Source: Paracoccaceae bacterium (GTDB lineage: Bacteria > Pseudomonadota > Alphaproteobacteria > Rhodobacterales > Rhodobacteraceae). From it: a stretch of DNA of 40,609 nucleotides. Each line of letters opens with the position of its first letter. Position 1 is the first letter of the stretch. Both the position numbers and the translations under genes were made by a program. The notes under the pieces were generated by a model, which worked only from the letters and a program-made list of their open reading frames with translations, had not been told where the DNA came from and made no database searches. Location of the stretch: the NCBI GenBank assembly GCA_947468085.1, contig CANIKY010000015.1, positions 1-40,609 of the forward strand, in the 5' to 3' direction. Shown here in pieces: positions 5,044 through 12,265 of the stretch.

Positions 5044-6335
5044 TAAATTCTTGTCCACGTGGATTTGTTTGAAACATATTCAAGAAGGTCTCTGTTTTTG
5101 TGCAACAGATCGCCCCACTGCTCGGTCTCGAACAGTCTGTGTATCAGATCAACACTATCAAGAATTTCAGTTGGCGCCGCTCCGTCAGTAAATGTCAAAG
5201 CATGACATTTGGCAAAGTCCTTTGCCATCACGCACACATTATGCGCTGCCAAAGCATGTGAACCAAATTTCGACAGGAAGTTGTTCTTGAAGGGATCAAG
5301 GTCAATCGAAACATCGTTGACGAACCACGCGTCGGAATAGGGCGAACCAATGCAAAATGGTTCTTCTGCGGATGCGGAAACTTCACGATAGGTGGTCGGA
5401 AATTTTTGAATGTCCCTTGCCCAATTACTCAATCTGTCGTCGAAAACCCTTGGGATGAAATAGCTTTGATAGGAATATGCGTTACGAAACGGCGTCGCGC
5501 TATCAAACGTAATCTGAAAATCTTCATTTGTCGTCGCTCGAACAGCACGTTGAACCGCTGTCAGCGCGGCAGACCATGCGTATTGTGAGACCCCAAGAAG
5601 GTGAACGACATCTTCACCCGCGTTCAATCTTCCATCGTCGCGCAAGATCAAGAAGCGTCGCAAGACACGCGCTAACCCACCGTTCCACCCCTCGGTTCCG
5701 CCCAACGCCCAACCATGAAAATTAAAAGTTTTAATTTTCGCGTACCATGCGTCCTCTGCCTCGTCCGTGACGCCTTGCATCACGTTGAGAAACTTGCAGT
5801 TGCCAAATACACCTCGCCGTTCTTCGATGAAGCGTAAGTTTTCAAGTGTCACGTCGAGCAATTCTGAAGGGGAGAAGTTGTAGAACGGGTTCGATGTGTT
5901 TCCGCCCTCGTGCATCCACAAGGGCATGTCGAGTGTCATGGCGTAGTTGCAATGGCAGTCGACCCATCGCACCATATCGTCAATGAAGCGTGTGTTGCGC
6001 CACATGCGACGAATTTTTGCGACATCATCATTTTCTGACGACCACCCCTTCAACTCAGGCAATTTTCCCGTGCCGATCTGATACCCGCCACTGTCCCCAA
6101 GTATCCAACTGCGTTCGTCGCGTGATGTGATCGCGTTAGATTTCTTCGAATTTGCAAGCAAACCTGCACTCGCCAATGCGTAAGGATAACTCCAAAGGCG
6201 ATTGTCGGGATCAAGGAAGTTAAGGTCTTTTGGCGAAAACCCTGTGGGCGCGCCTTCATCTTCACCCGCGATGTATTCAAGAAACCCCTCCTGAACGGCG
6301 GGCAAATACATCGCCATGTCGGATTTTCCAATCAT
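5043..6335 (-). CDS. tRNA-guanine transglycosylase-like (DpdA-type) enzyme
   Basis: The 430-aa protein carries the landmarks of queuine/archaeosine tRNA transglycosylases in the right order. Asp81 lies in ILGDSGGYQ (TGT: SDSGGFQ), Gln187 in NVMQGV (TGT: VQGG), then comes HGWALGG at 207-213 (TGT: GYAIGG), then VHLLGVSQ, and Asp278 in FDSATPFRNA (TGT: FDCVMPTRNA), the nucleophile that holds the nucleic acid. The zinc site is not intact: the CxCxxC cluster is replaced by FCIGSPYSD (Cys328 only), although the later His365-Asn366 remains. Family members outside tRNA modification include DpdA, which inserts 7-deazaguanines into DNA. The start ATG has AGGAAAG six bases upstream and follows the 571-aa gene by 13 bases. 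No preQ0 synthesis genes are in the window, so a substrate base would come from the host. The target, DNA or RNA, is unknown. Confidence 0.75.
   Translation of the reverse strand: MIGKSDMAMYLPAVQEGFLEYIAGEDEGAPTGFSPKDLNFLDPDNRLWSYPYALASAGLLANSKKSNAITSRDERSWILGDSGGYQIGTGKLPELKGWSSENDDVAKIRRMWRNTRFIDDMVRWVDCHCNYAMTLDMPLWMHEGGNTSNPFYNFSPSELLDVTLENLRFIEERRGVFGNCKFLNVMQGVTDEAEDAWYAKIKTFNFHGWALGGTEGWNGGLARVLRRFLILRDDGRLNAGEDVVHLLGVSQYAWSAALTAVQRAVRATTNEDFQITFDSATPFRNAYSYQSYFIPRVFDDRLSNWARDIQKFPTTYREVSASAEEPFCIGSPYSDAWFVNDVSIDLDPFKNNFLSKFGSHALAAHNVCVMAKDFAKCHALTFTDGAAPTEILDSVDLIHRLFETEQWGDLLHKNRDLLEYVSNKSTWTRI
5718..5738. repeat. Perfect 21-bp palindrome inside the transglycosylase gene
   Basis: Arms AAAATTAAAA and TTTTAATTTT surround a single central G (5728). 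The sequence encodes K-I-K-T-F-N-F (residues 200-206) in a G+C-richer gene. The same palindrome, with the central base C and with the three preceding bases ATG also shared, occurs at 8335-8355 upstream of the operon. Confidence 0.95.
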
Positions 6336-6348
6336 GCGATCTTTCCTG

Positions 6349-8064
6349 TTACGTCAGTTGGAACAAGGTTTCGTCCCGCTGCTCTGTGTCGGCAGTCAGG
6401 GTGGGGATGGCGATCTCAAACGACCCAAGGGTGGTCTTGTATTCGAATACAACGGCATGATCCGACACCATCAACGTTATGGTGCCAACGGAATTCACAT
6501 TCGCAAGGTTGTTCAATATCGGCACAAAGTCCTTGCTCAAAACGCGCACAGGGAAAATTTGACGCGTGATCGTCGCCTTGGTTGCGAAAGGGAAGGGCGC
6601 TTCGCCGTTCGCGTATCCTATGGAAAATTCCGTTTCGGATAGCGTGAGCGTCAGCACCTTGTTCTCGGGGCGAATGATGTAGTTCGCGTTACCGAGTTTT
6701 TCGAACCAACGATCCACCCATGTTGCCCTAACCTGATTGAACCACTCCATCGTCAGATCAACACGGCAGGCATCGAAGAATTTTGAACGATTGAACCGCG
6801 AAATCTTGTGGGTGAAGTGTTGTGGGTCAATTTCGTAAAAATGAAACTGCTTCTCACTGTCGTCAGAGGCGTTGCGAACAATCAACTTGCGGGCGCTTTT
6901 TTCCTTTGCGCTCGATTCAAGTAGTTCGCGTTTCGGGTTGGGGTGCATCAGTGACGTGTGTGAACGTCGTATCCAATCCTCAATGGCGGGGCGTTCACGG
7001 GTAAGCATGAACAAATCAGGCGCAGCGGGGGCAATTGGATATTCAAGATGGCAGGTGGTTACAGGGGATGCCGCAATCATGCTGCCTGCGATGACAATGG
7101 TCTTGCCTTCATTGAGGACGTGAACGCGCTTACCGCTTGTCAACTTGCGCTTCTTCTCGTCTTGGGTATCCCATCCCGCAAGATCCTTGTTTGATTTTGA
7201 CACCTTGTCCGCAAGTTTGTTCAATATCCATTGCGACCGCTTATGTTCAGCGGGCAATCCCATCGAGGGGTATGTTTGCGTTGCAATCGTTTCCACCAAC
7301 GACCGCAAACTCAAATCAAGTGAGAAGGTTTCGTAAGGAACGATCTTGCGTGCCGCGTCGCCTATCAGGTCTTTGTCGTTACTGCTGCCAAGGATCAGCA
7401 AATCGCCTTGTGCGTTGCGTCTTGCAATGAGAACGGTCAAACCGCCGTCGTTTGTTCTTACAGGTTCTTGTTCTTTTGCTGTTGTGATGACGTGCGTTTG
7501 GGTCTGAAGTTTCGCGAGAGCGTTTTCCGCCACGACCCGATCAGAAATCTCAACAGTCTTCTTTGTCGCGGCAGGGGCGCGTGGTTTTTCGTTTTCGAAA
7601 TCGGATTTTGCGTCAGATTTTGGAGGGGGTTCATCACCATCACGCCCAAACGCTGTTATCCCACCATTGTCGGCAATCATTGCCGTCAGTTTGCCGCGAG
7701 CATTGCGCGTGAAATCAGCAGGTTTTGCTTGAAACTCATGGTGAAATTTGCGGAGTACCTTGCTCCATTGCGTCATCTTTGCCCTATCCGACGCACTTGG
7801 GTGTGGCATGTCCCAAATCAATCGAATGATCGGCGTGAAGTTTATGTCGTTTGCCTTTTCATAGAACTTGATCCCACGTTCTGCAAATTGAGCATTCAGG
7901 TATTCGGGTTCAATGCTTGCCTGACGCCACCACAAGTAGACATCGGAGAGCAGGGTCCACAATTCGTCCCGTGCTTGTCGAAACTTCTTGTCTTGCAGAC
8001 CCGCCCTCGATTGAAGGTCACCTAACTGTTCGCTTGTAGCGTTTGCCAATTTGTCCTTGGTCAC
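6349..8064 (-). CDS. 571-aa protein of unknown family, operon partner of the transglycosylase
   Basis: GTG at 8064 follows a GAGG ribosome-binding site; ATG alternatives give no long frame. The protein has an N-terminal helical part (residues about 1-130), a low-complexity acidic and proline-rich linker (about 140-170, DEPPPKSDAKSDFENEKP), a middle domain and a C-terminal part of about 100 residues with alternating strands (FSIGYANGEAPF... to EIAIPTL). I recognise no family. The C-terminus faintly recalls a sliding-clamp or similar beta-sheet domain, but I would not rely on that. No membrane segment, signal peptide or Walker motif is visible. Its stop is 13 bases before the transglycosylase start, so the two are made together and probably act together, for example as a DNA- or RNA-recognition subunit. 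Confidence 0.6.
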   Translation of the reverse strand: MTKDKLANATSEQLGDLQSRAGLQDKKFRQARDELWTLLSDVYLWWRQASIEPEYLNAQFAERGIKFYEKANDINFTPIIRLIWDMPHPSASDRAKMTQWSKVLRKFHHEFQAKPADFTRNARGKLTAMIADNGGITAFGRDGDEPPPKSDAKSDFENEKPRAPAATKKTVEISDRVVAENALAKLQTQTHVITTAKEQEPVRTNDGGLTVLIARRNAQGDLLILGSSNDKDLIGDAARKIVPYETFSLDLSLRSLVETIATQTYPSMGLPAEHKRSQWILNKLADKVSKSNKDLAGWDTQDEKKRKLTSGKRVHVLNEGKTIVIAGSMIAASPVTTCHLEYPIAPAAPDLFMLTRERPAIEDWIRRSHTSLMHPNPKRELLESSAKEKSARKLIVRNASDDSEKQFHFYEIDPQHFTHKISRFNRSKFFDACRVDLTMEWFNQVRATWVDRWFEKLGNANYIIRPENKVLTLTLSETEFSIGYANGEAPFPFATKATITRQIFPVRVLSKDFVPILNNLANVNSVGTITLMVSDHAVVFEYKTTLGSFEIAIPTLTADTEQRDETLFQLT

Positions 8065-8118
8065 GCATCACCTCAGATTTCTTTTGAAATGTCAGCGTAT
8101 CCAAGGCGATGCAAATAG

Positions 8119-8268
8119 TCACCTTGTGACTGTGGGTTTTGTTGTCGCTGTCGCTGCTTTCTTGCGCTGTTCATCTGCTTCTGCTCGTTTCGCTTGTGCT
8201 TCGACATCGGCGAGTTCTGCTCGCTTCGTTGCTGCTTTGGTCTGTAGGAACTGTTTGAATGTGATCAT
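8119..8268 (-). CDS. 49-aa charged helical protein, first gene of the transglycosylase operon
   Basis: ATG at 8268-8266 is preceded by AAGGAGA (spacing seven), the best ribosome-binding site in the island. A longer frame from GTG 8373 would run through the 21-bp palindrome and has no such site. The product (MITFKQFLQTKAATKRAELA...) is rich in Ala, Lys, Glu and Arg and probably forms one long helix or coiled coil between residues 10 and 38. I recognise no family. It lies 54 bases upstream of the 571-aa gene and likely shares its promoter. Small helical proteins at this position are often regulators or assembly partners, but that is only context. Confidence 0.55.
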   Translation of the reverse strand: MITFKQFLQTKAATKRAELADVEAQAKRAEADEQRKKAATATTKPTVTR

Positions 8269-8334
8269 GGTAGTCTCCTTCGTTGTGGTTCGAAGGTATT
8301 TATGGGGTTCGCGCACGACCAACGATGTGGGATG

Positions 8335-8355
8335 AAAATTAAAACTTTTAATTTT
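8335..8355. repeat. Perfect 21-bp palindrome upstream of the transglycosylase operon
   Basis: Arms AAAATTAAAA and TTTTAATTTT surround central C (8345). It lies 66 bases upstream of the 49-aa gene on the minus strand and is nearly identical to the copy at 5718-5738 (23 of 24 bases, counting ATG before it). It fits an operator with a second intragenic copy. Bases 8374-8517 hold an ATCTCA...TGAGAT inverted repeat and presumably divergent promoters. Confidence 0.9.
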
Positions 8356-8517
8356 GGTTTCCTTCATCGACACGCAAACACGGGTCTGCCACCCATGATG
8401 AAATATGAATTATCTCATCTGACTGCGTAACCGCTTGAGATGTAAGTAATTGTTATCAGATGAAAATATCGGTTGCAGCAAACACATGATAGAACTTAAT
8501 GTGAACGCGAAATCATC

Positions 8518-9114
8518 ATGGATTGCACCATGTCCCTCGGCAAACAAGCGAAGACCTTATCGAAAGCACAAATCGACACGCTGCTGCTGCATCTGTCGAA
8601 TGGTCGCAACGCTACCCGCAATCGCGTCATCGCATTGCTGTCAGTTCGTGCGGGTCTTCGGGCAAAAGAGATCGCGCATGTGACATGGGGGATGGTGCTG
8701 AATTCTGATGGGACATTGAGCGACGAGATTGCTCTGCAAGATTGCGCGTCAAAGGGTGCATCGGGTCGCATCGTTCCCATGTCGAAGGACTTGAAGGTTG
8801 CGATGGGACTTTGGCGAAATGAATGCGGGGTGGTGGATCACAAAAGTCGCATCGTCACAACGGAACGCGCAAAGCAGACATCAGCGCAAGCAGTCGTGAA
8901 CATGTTCGCGGAATGGTTTGCGGTCTTGGGGTTCACGGGTTGTTCGTCGCATTCGGGTCGGCGAACTTTTATCACCAACGCAGCGCGAAAGATTTCGAGT
9001 GTCGGGGGATCGTTGCGGGATGTGCAGTCACTCGCGGGTCATTCGTCACTGACCACCACCCAACGCTATATCGAAGTCAACGGTGACGCGAAGCGAAGGG
9101 TGGTGGAGATGTGA
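8518..9114 (+). CDS. Tyrosine recombinase, catalytic domain only
   Basis: At 198 aa this is about two thirds of a XerC/XerD-sized protein and lacks the N-terminal SAM-like core-binding domain. The catalytic set is complete: Arg in AGLRAKEI (box I), Lys in SKGASGR, His-x-x-Arg in SHSGRRTF, His in LAGHSS, and the nucleophile in TTTQRYIE. Starts at 8518 or 8530 are possible; neither has a ribosome-binding site. A 92%-identical C-terminus is found at 1-110, the same kind of position in the neighbouring element. Upstream (minus strand) lies the transglycosylase operon, downstream the Sel1 gene and tRNA-Ala. It may act in excision, in resolving multimers or on a second site. Without a DNA-binding N-domain it may need a partner, such as the integrase at 1644. 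Confidence 0.8.
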   Translation: MDCTMSLGKQAKTLSKAQIDTLLLHLSNGRNATRNRVIALLSVRAGLRAKEIAHVTWGMVLNSDGTLSDEIALQDCASKGASGRIVPMSKDLKVAMGLWRNECGVVDHKSRIVTTERAKQTSAQAVVNMFAEWFAVLGFTGCSSHSGRRTFITNAARKISSVGGSLRDVQSLAGHSSLTTTQRYIEVNGDAKRRVVEM

Positions 9115-9133
9115 CGTCGTTCGCGCTGTTCGA

Positions 9134-9841
9134 TCAGTCACCACAATTTTTGTAACCGCTGCTCAAACACTCCTGCGCCATCGCTTGTGCTTCTGAAATA
9201 TCTTCTTGTGTCATTTCCGCTGCGATTGAATCACGCGTCTGCGCTGCATTTTCAAAACCATTTGCTGATGCGATGTTCAACCACATGTGCGCTATCACAT
9301 TGTTCTGTATGACACCAAATCCACCTCTATACGCCATCCCAAGAATGTATTGCGCTTTTGCATAACCTTGATCTGCTGCTAAACGATACCATTTCGCTGC
9401 TTCAACATTGTTTTGGATGACGCCTTTACCACTCGTATACAGCCCCCCTAAATTGAATTGCGCGTCTGCATAACCTTGATCTGCTGCTAAACGATACCAT
9501 TTGACTGCTTCAACATCGTTTTGAATGACGCCTTTACCTTCATGATACATTAAACCAATAATGTATTGTGCGTCCACAATACCTTGATCTGCCGCTAAGC
9601 GTAGCCATTTGCCTGCTTCAACATAGTTTTGAATGACACCTTCTCCTTTAAGATACATCATACCAATATTATATTGGGTGTCAGCATTACCGCTCTCTGC
9701 CAATGGTAATAATTCGCTCCATGCAGTTTCAAAATCGCCCGCAATAATTGCTGCCACACCCTTGTCATAATCCTGTGTGTTTGCGCTTGATACGCTCATC
9801 GCCAAAAGTGCTGAAAACGCTAAATATCTGAAAATCTTCAC
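9134..9841 (-). CDS. Secreted Sel1-repeat (TPR-like) protein
   Basis: The protein has a signal peptide (VKIFRYLAFSALLAMSVSSA) and then four to five Sel1-like repeats of 36 residues with the pattern A-D-A-Q-x-x-L-G-x-x-Y-x-x-G-x-G-V-I-Q-N-x-x-E-A-x-K-W-Y-R-L-A-A-x-Q-G. Such repeats form a helical solenoid used for protein binding in the envelope. I prefer the GTG at 9841 because GGGAG lies eight bases upstream and the signal peptide then starts properly. ATGs at 9871, 9859 and 9856 would add 5-10 residues. The C-terminus has two cysteines (ECLSSGYKNCGD). The gene stands between the recombinase and tRNA-Ala, where the neighbouring element carries different cargo, so this is an exchangeable slot. 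The binding partner is unknown. Confidence 0.85.
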   Translation of the reverse strand: MKIFRYLAFSALLAMSVSSANTQDYDKGVAAIIAGDFETAWSELLPLAESGNADTQYNIGMMYLKGEGVIQNYVEAGKWLRLAADQGIVDAQYIIGLMYHEGKGVIQNDVEAVKWYRLAADQGYADAQFNLGGLYTSGKGVIQNNVEAAKWYRLAADQGYAKAQYILGMAYRGGFGVIQNNVIAHMWLNIASANGFENAAQTRDSIAAEMTQEDISEAQAMAQECLSSGYKNCGD

Positions 9842-10068
9842 TTTTGCCGCTCCCATCATGTGTTCATTCAATGCTATGCTGAAACTGCCGAGTCGTCAAA
9901 TTAATGTGTTTGTTCCGCTGACCCCCGATTCCCCACCCATCGCGCACGACTACCTCTCGATAAATCTCTCCAAGTTTCAGTTGGGAAAAGCGGTGCTGTC
10001 GGTGTCGGGTTCACGACCCAAAACCGCAGTTCAGCGGAGGGTTCCCCACCCGATCCCCGCCCATTGAC

Positions 10069-10086
10069 TTTATAAGTCTTTACAAC
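10069..10086. repeat. Degenerate TTTATAAC doublet beside tRNA-Ala
   Basis: TTTATAAG (10069-10076) and TTTACAAC (10079-10086) are 10 bp apart, as are the two TTTATAAC copies beside the att remnant at 1425-1442. The rest of 9872-10068 has no gene I can support. TTCCCCACCC occurs there twice (about 9928 and 10039) and could be another protein-binding repeat. Confidence 0.35.
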
Positions 10087-10101
10087 TTTTTTCATAAACC
10101 A

Positions 10102-10123
10102 AAGCCGCCTCAACGGGCGGCTT
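10102..10123 (-). terminator. Hairpin downstream of tRNA-Ala
   Basis: AAGCCGCC and GGCGGCTT form a perfect 8-bp stem with a six-base loop, 25 bases after the CCA end of the tRNA on the minus strand. It is the counterpart of the hairpin at 1462-1479. Confidence 0.65.
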
Positions 10124-10148
10124 ATGGTCTTGTAATCATTGTGAAGAT

Positions 10149-10224
<76 letters not shown>

Positions 10225-10296
10225 ATTTTCAACCGATACGATCTTGCGATCGTACAACGCTGGGCGCGTGGTTGAAGCTTAGTATTGGCAGGCGCG

Positions 10297-10327
10297 GGGG
10301 GGTGCAAGCACAAAGTTGCGGCCCCCC
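10297..10327 (-). terminator. G/C-rich hairpin after the FYDLN gene
   Basis: Six G and six C (10297-10302, 10322-10327) pair, extended by GCAA with TTGC, 12 bases after the stop of the FYDLN gene on the minus strand. It separates that gene from tRNA-Ala. Confidence 0.45.
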
Positions 10328-10338
10328 GTGCTCTTTTC

Positions 10339-10674
10339 TTAGACTTCTTCCTCGTCACCGGGAACTTCGGTCAGATCGTCCAGCGACACGGTATCGTCGG
10401 CGTCTTCTTCCAGCAGTTCGTCGTCCAGTTCTGCGTCATCGGCGGCGCCGGGTGTCAGCAGGTCATCGTCGGTGTCCAGATCATCCACCAGAACATCTTC
10501 GTCTTTTTCGGGCGCAACGCGGGCGATCACAGAAGCGGCCATCTTGCGGCGCGCGCTTTCGATATCGACCACTTCGCCGGTATAGGGGCTAACGATCGGG
10601 GAACGGTTCAGGTCATAAAAACGCTTGCCGGTAGTTGGGCAGATGCGCTTCGTGCCCCATTCAGCTTTGGGCAT
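10339..10674 (-). CDS. FYDLN acid domain protein (TIGR02300 type)
   Basis: The N-terminal 50 residues contain the diagnostic W-G-T-K-R-I-C-P-x-T-G-x-x-F-Y-D-L-N block, followed by P-I-V-S-P-Y-T-G. The C-terminal half is almost wholly Asp/Glu (DDLDTDDDLL, DELLEEDADD), typical of this alphaproteobacterial family of unknown function. I start it at ATG 10674, six bases after AAGGA, giving 111 aa. A longer frame to 10719 lacks support. The conserved Cys and Thr-Gly suggest a small metal- or nucleic-acid-binding head. It is a core gene and marks the chromosomal side of the island border. Confidence 0.85.
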   Translation of the reverse strand: MPKAEWGTKRICPTTGKRFYDLNRSPIVSPYTGEVVDIESARRKMAASVIARVAPEKDEDVLVDDLDTDDDLLTPGAADDAELDDELLEEDADDTVSLDDLTEVPGDEEEV

Positions 10675-10815
10675 GGTAATCCTTGCTAGGCTGGTGCCAG
10701 AGAAGCGCCCGCTTGCCATAGGGCGGGGCGCAAGTCAAAGGCTTTTCTTCTCGCCTGAGGGTGGTTGTGGCTGATTGAAAATGGGCTAAGGTTTGACGTC
10801 TACCCTCGAGGTCCA

Positions 10816-11511
10816 ATGCCCGTTCTGCCCGGTACGCCCCCGCTTGACATCACGCTGCGCCGTTCGGCCCGTGCGCGGCGTTTTTCCTTGCGTGTTTCGG
10901 CACTTGATGGCCGCGTGACCCTGTCTATTCCACAGCGGGCGCGCGAAGCTGAAGCGATGGAGTTTGCCCGCCAGCACGAGGATTGGCTGCGCGCAGCCTT
11001 GGCGCGGCAAGGCGGGGTGGCGACGATTGGCTTTGGTACAACTTTGCCGATTGAGGGGCGCGATGTGGTCTTGGCGCCGGCTGCCGGGAGGTCTGCCCAG
11101 TTCAGGGGTGATTCGTTATTACTGCCGGGGGCAGAGGCGCAAGTGGCGGTGCGCGCGGCGGCCTATCTGCGTGCCTTGGCGCGCGATCGGTTGGCCGAGG
11201 CGTCAGATCACTACGCAGGTTTGTTGGGCCGCAAGGTGACCCGCCTCACCCTGCGCGATACAAGGTCGCGTTGGGGGTCTTGCAGCCACACAGGGGCGCT
11301 CATGTATTCGTGGCGGCTTATCATGGCCCCGCCCTCGGTGCTGCGCTATGTCGCGGCGCATGAATGCGCGCATCTGGTGGAAATGAACCATTCTGCCGAT
11401 TTCTGGGCTGTGGTGGCGCGGCTTTATCCCCAGTGGCAAAAAGAGCGCGCTTGGCTGCACGCCAATGGCCCGCGCCTGCACAGTTACCGCTTTGGGGTGA
11501 CAGAGGCTTGA
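10816..11511 (+). CDS. YgjP-like zinc metallopeptidase (DUF45)
   Basis: The 231-aa protein has the family's N-terminal strand-rich part (LRRSARARRFSLRVS) and a zinc site H-E-C-A-H-L with a downstream NHSADFW near the C-terminus, as in YgjP/WLM-type peptidases. S-R-W-G-S-C-S before the zinc motif is the other family signature. The ATG at 10816 is preceded by GAGG; the TTG at 10765 would add 17 residues not typical of the family. It is divergent from the FYDLN gene and 31 bases ahead of the GntR gene. The substrate is unknown. Confidence 0.85.
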   Translation: MPVLPGTPPLDITLRRSARARRFSLRVSALDGRVTLSIPQRAREAEAMEFARQHEDWLRAALARQGGVATIGFGTTLPIEGRDVVLAPAAGRSAQFRGDSLLLPGAEAQVAVRAAAYLRALARDRLAEASDHYAGLLGRKVTRLTLRDTRSRWGSCSHTGALMYSWRLIMAPPSVLRYVAAHECAHLVEMNHSADFWAVVARLYPQWQKERAWLHANGPRLHSYRFGVTEA

Positions 11512-11542
11512 CGCGGGGCTTGGGGTTTGGTTGGGTCTAAGC

Positions 11543-12208
11543 ATGTCCATCGCCCCGCGTCCTGCAAGCCTTCGGCTGGCCGACCCCTCTGCCCCCGCGC
11601 ACGAGCGGCTTTACCGTATGTTGCGCCAGCAGATCATGCACGGCGAACTGGCCCCCGGACTTTCGATGACGTTGCGGGGTTTGGCCGCGCAGTACACCAT
11701 GTCAATGACCCCAGCCCGAGAGGCCGTGCGCCGCTTGGCGGCAGAGGGGGCGTTGACAATCTCATCCTCGGGCAGGATCTCGACGCCAGAATTGACGCCC
11801 GAGCGGATTGAAGAGCTGGCCGCGATCCGCGCCCTGATCGAGCCTGAGATGGCTTCACGCGCTTTGCCAAGGGTGCATTTTGCCTTGATTGACCGCTTGA
11901 CCGCGATCAACGCGCTGAACCAAGAGGCGGTGCTGAACCATGACGCTGTGGCCTATGTGCGCAGCAATCTAGAGTTTCACCGCACCCTTTACCTGCGGGC
12001 GCAAACGCCTGCGATGCTGGCGATTTGCGAGACTGTCTGGCTACAACTTGGCCCCACCATGCGAGCCCTTTACGACAAACTGCGCCGCCGCGATGTGCCG
12101 CAGCACCACCGCCTTATTCTTGCCGCCCTGCGTGCGGGCGATGAACCCGGGCTGCGCTTGGCCGTGCGCACGGACGTGACCCAAGGGCTGCGGCATTTGG
12201 CAAGCTAG
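11543..12208 (+). CDS. GntR/FadR-family transcription regulator
   Basis: The 221-aa protein has an N-terminal winged helix (residues about 20-85; ERLYRMLRQQIMHGELAPG is the GntR hallmark, and MTPAREAVRRLAAEGAL the recognition helix region) and a C-terminal FCD ligand domain with the metal-binding pattern NLEFHRTLY...QHHRLILAAL. Such regulators respond to organic acids. It follows the metallopeptidase gene by 31 bases on the same strand and faces clpA across a terminator. An upstream TTG at 11531 is possible. Its target is not evident from the neighbours. Confidence 0.85.
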   Translation: MSIAPRPASLRLADPSAPAHERLYRMLRQQIMHGELAPGLSMTLRGLAAQYTMSMTPAREAVRRLAAEGALTISSSGRISTPELTPERIEELAAIRALIEPEMASRALPRVHFALIDRLTAINALNQEAVLNHDAVAYVRSNLEFHRTLYLRAQTPAMLAICETVWLQLGPTMRALYDKLRRRDVPQHHRLILAALRAGDEPGLRLAVRTDVTQGLRHLAS

Positions 12209-12219
12209 CACCAAAGCAA

Positions 12220-12246
12220 AGGCCCCCACCGCGGGGGTGAGGGCCT
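12220..12246. terminator. Bidirectional terminator between GntR gene and clpA
   Basis: AGGCCC at 12220-12225 and GGGCCT at 12241-12246 pair, with a further CCACC/GGGTG stem inside. It lies in the 57-base gap between convergent stop codons. Confidence 0.7.
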
Positions 12247-12265
12247 AAAGTGGTTGAGGCCTTAC

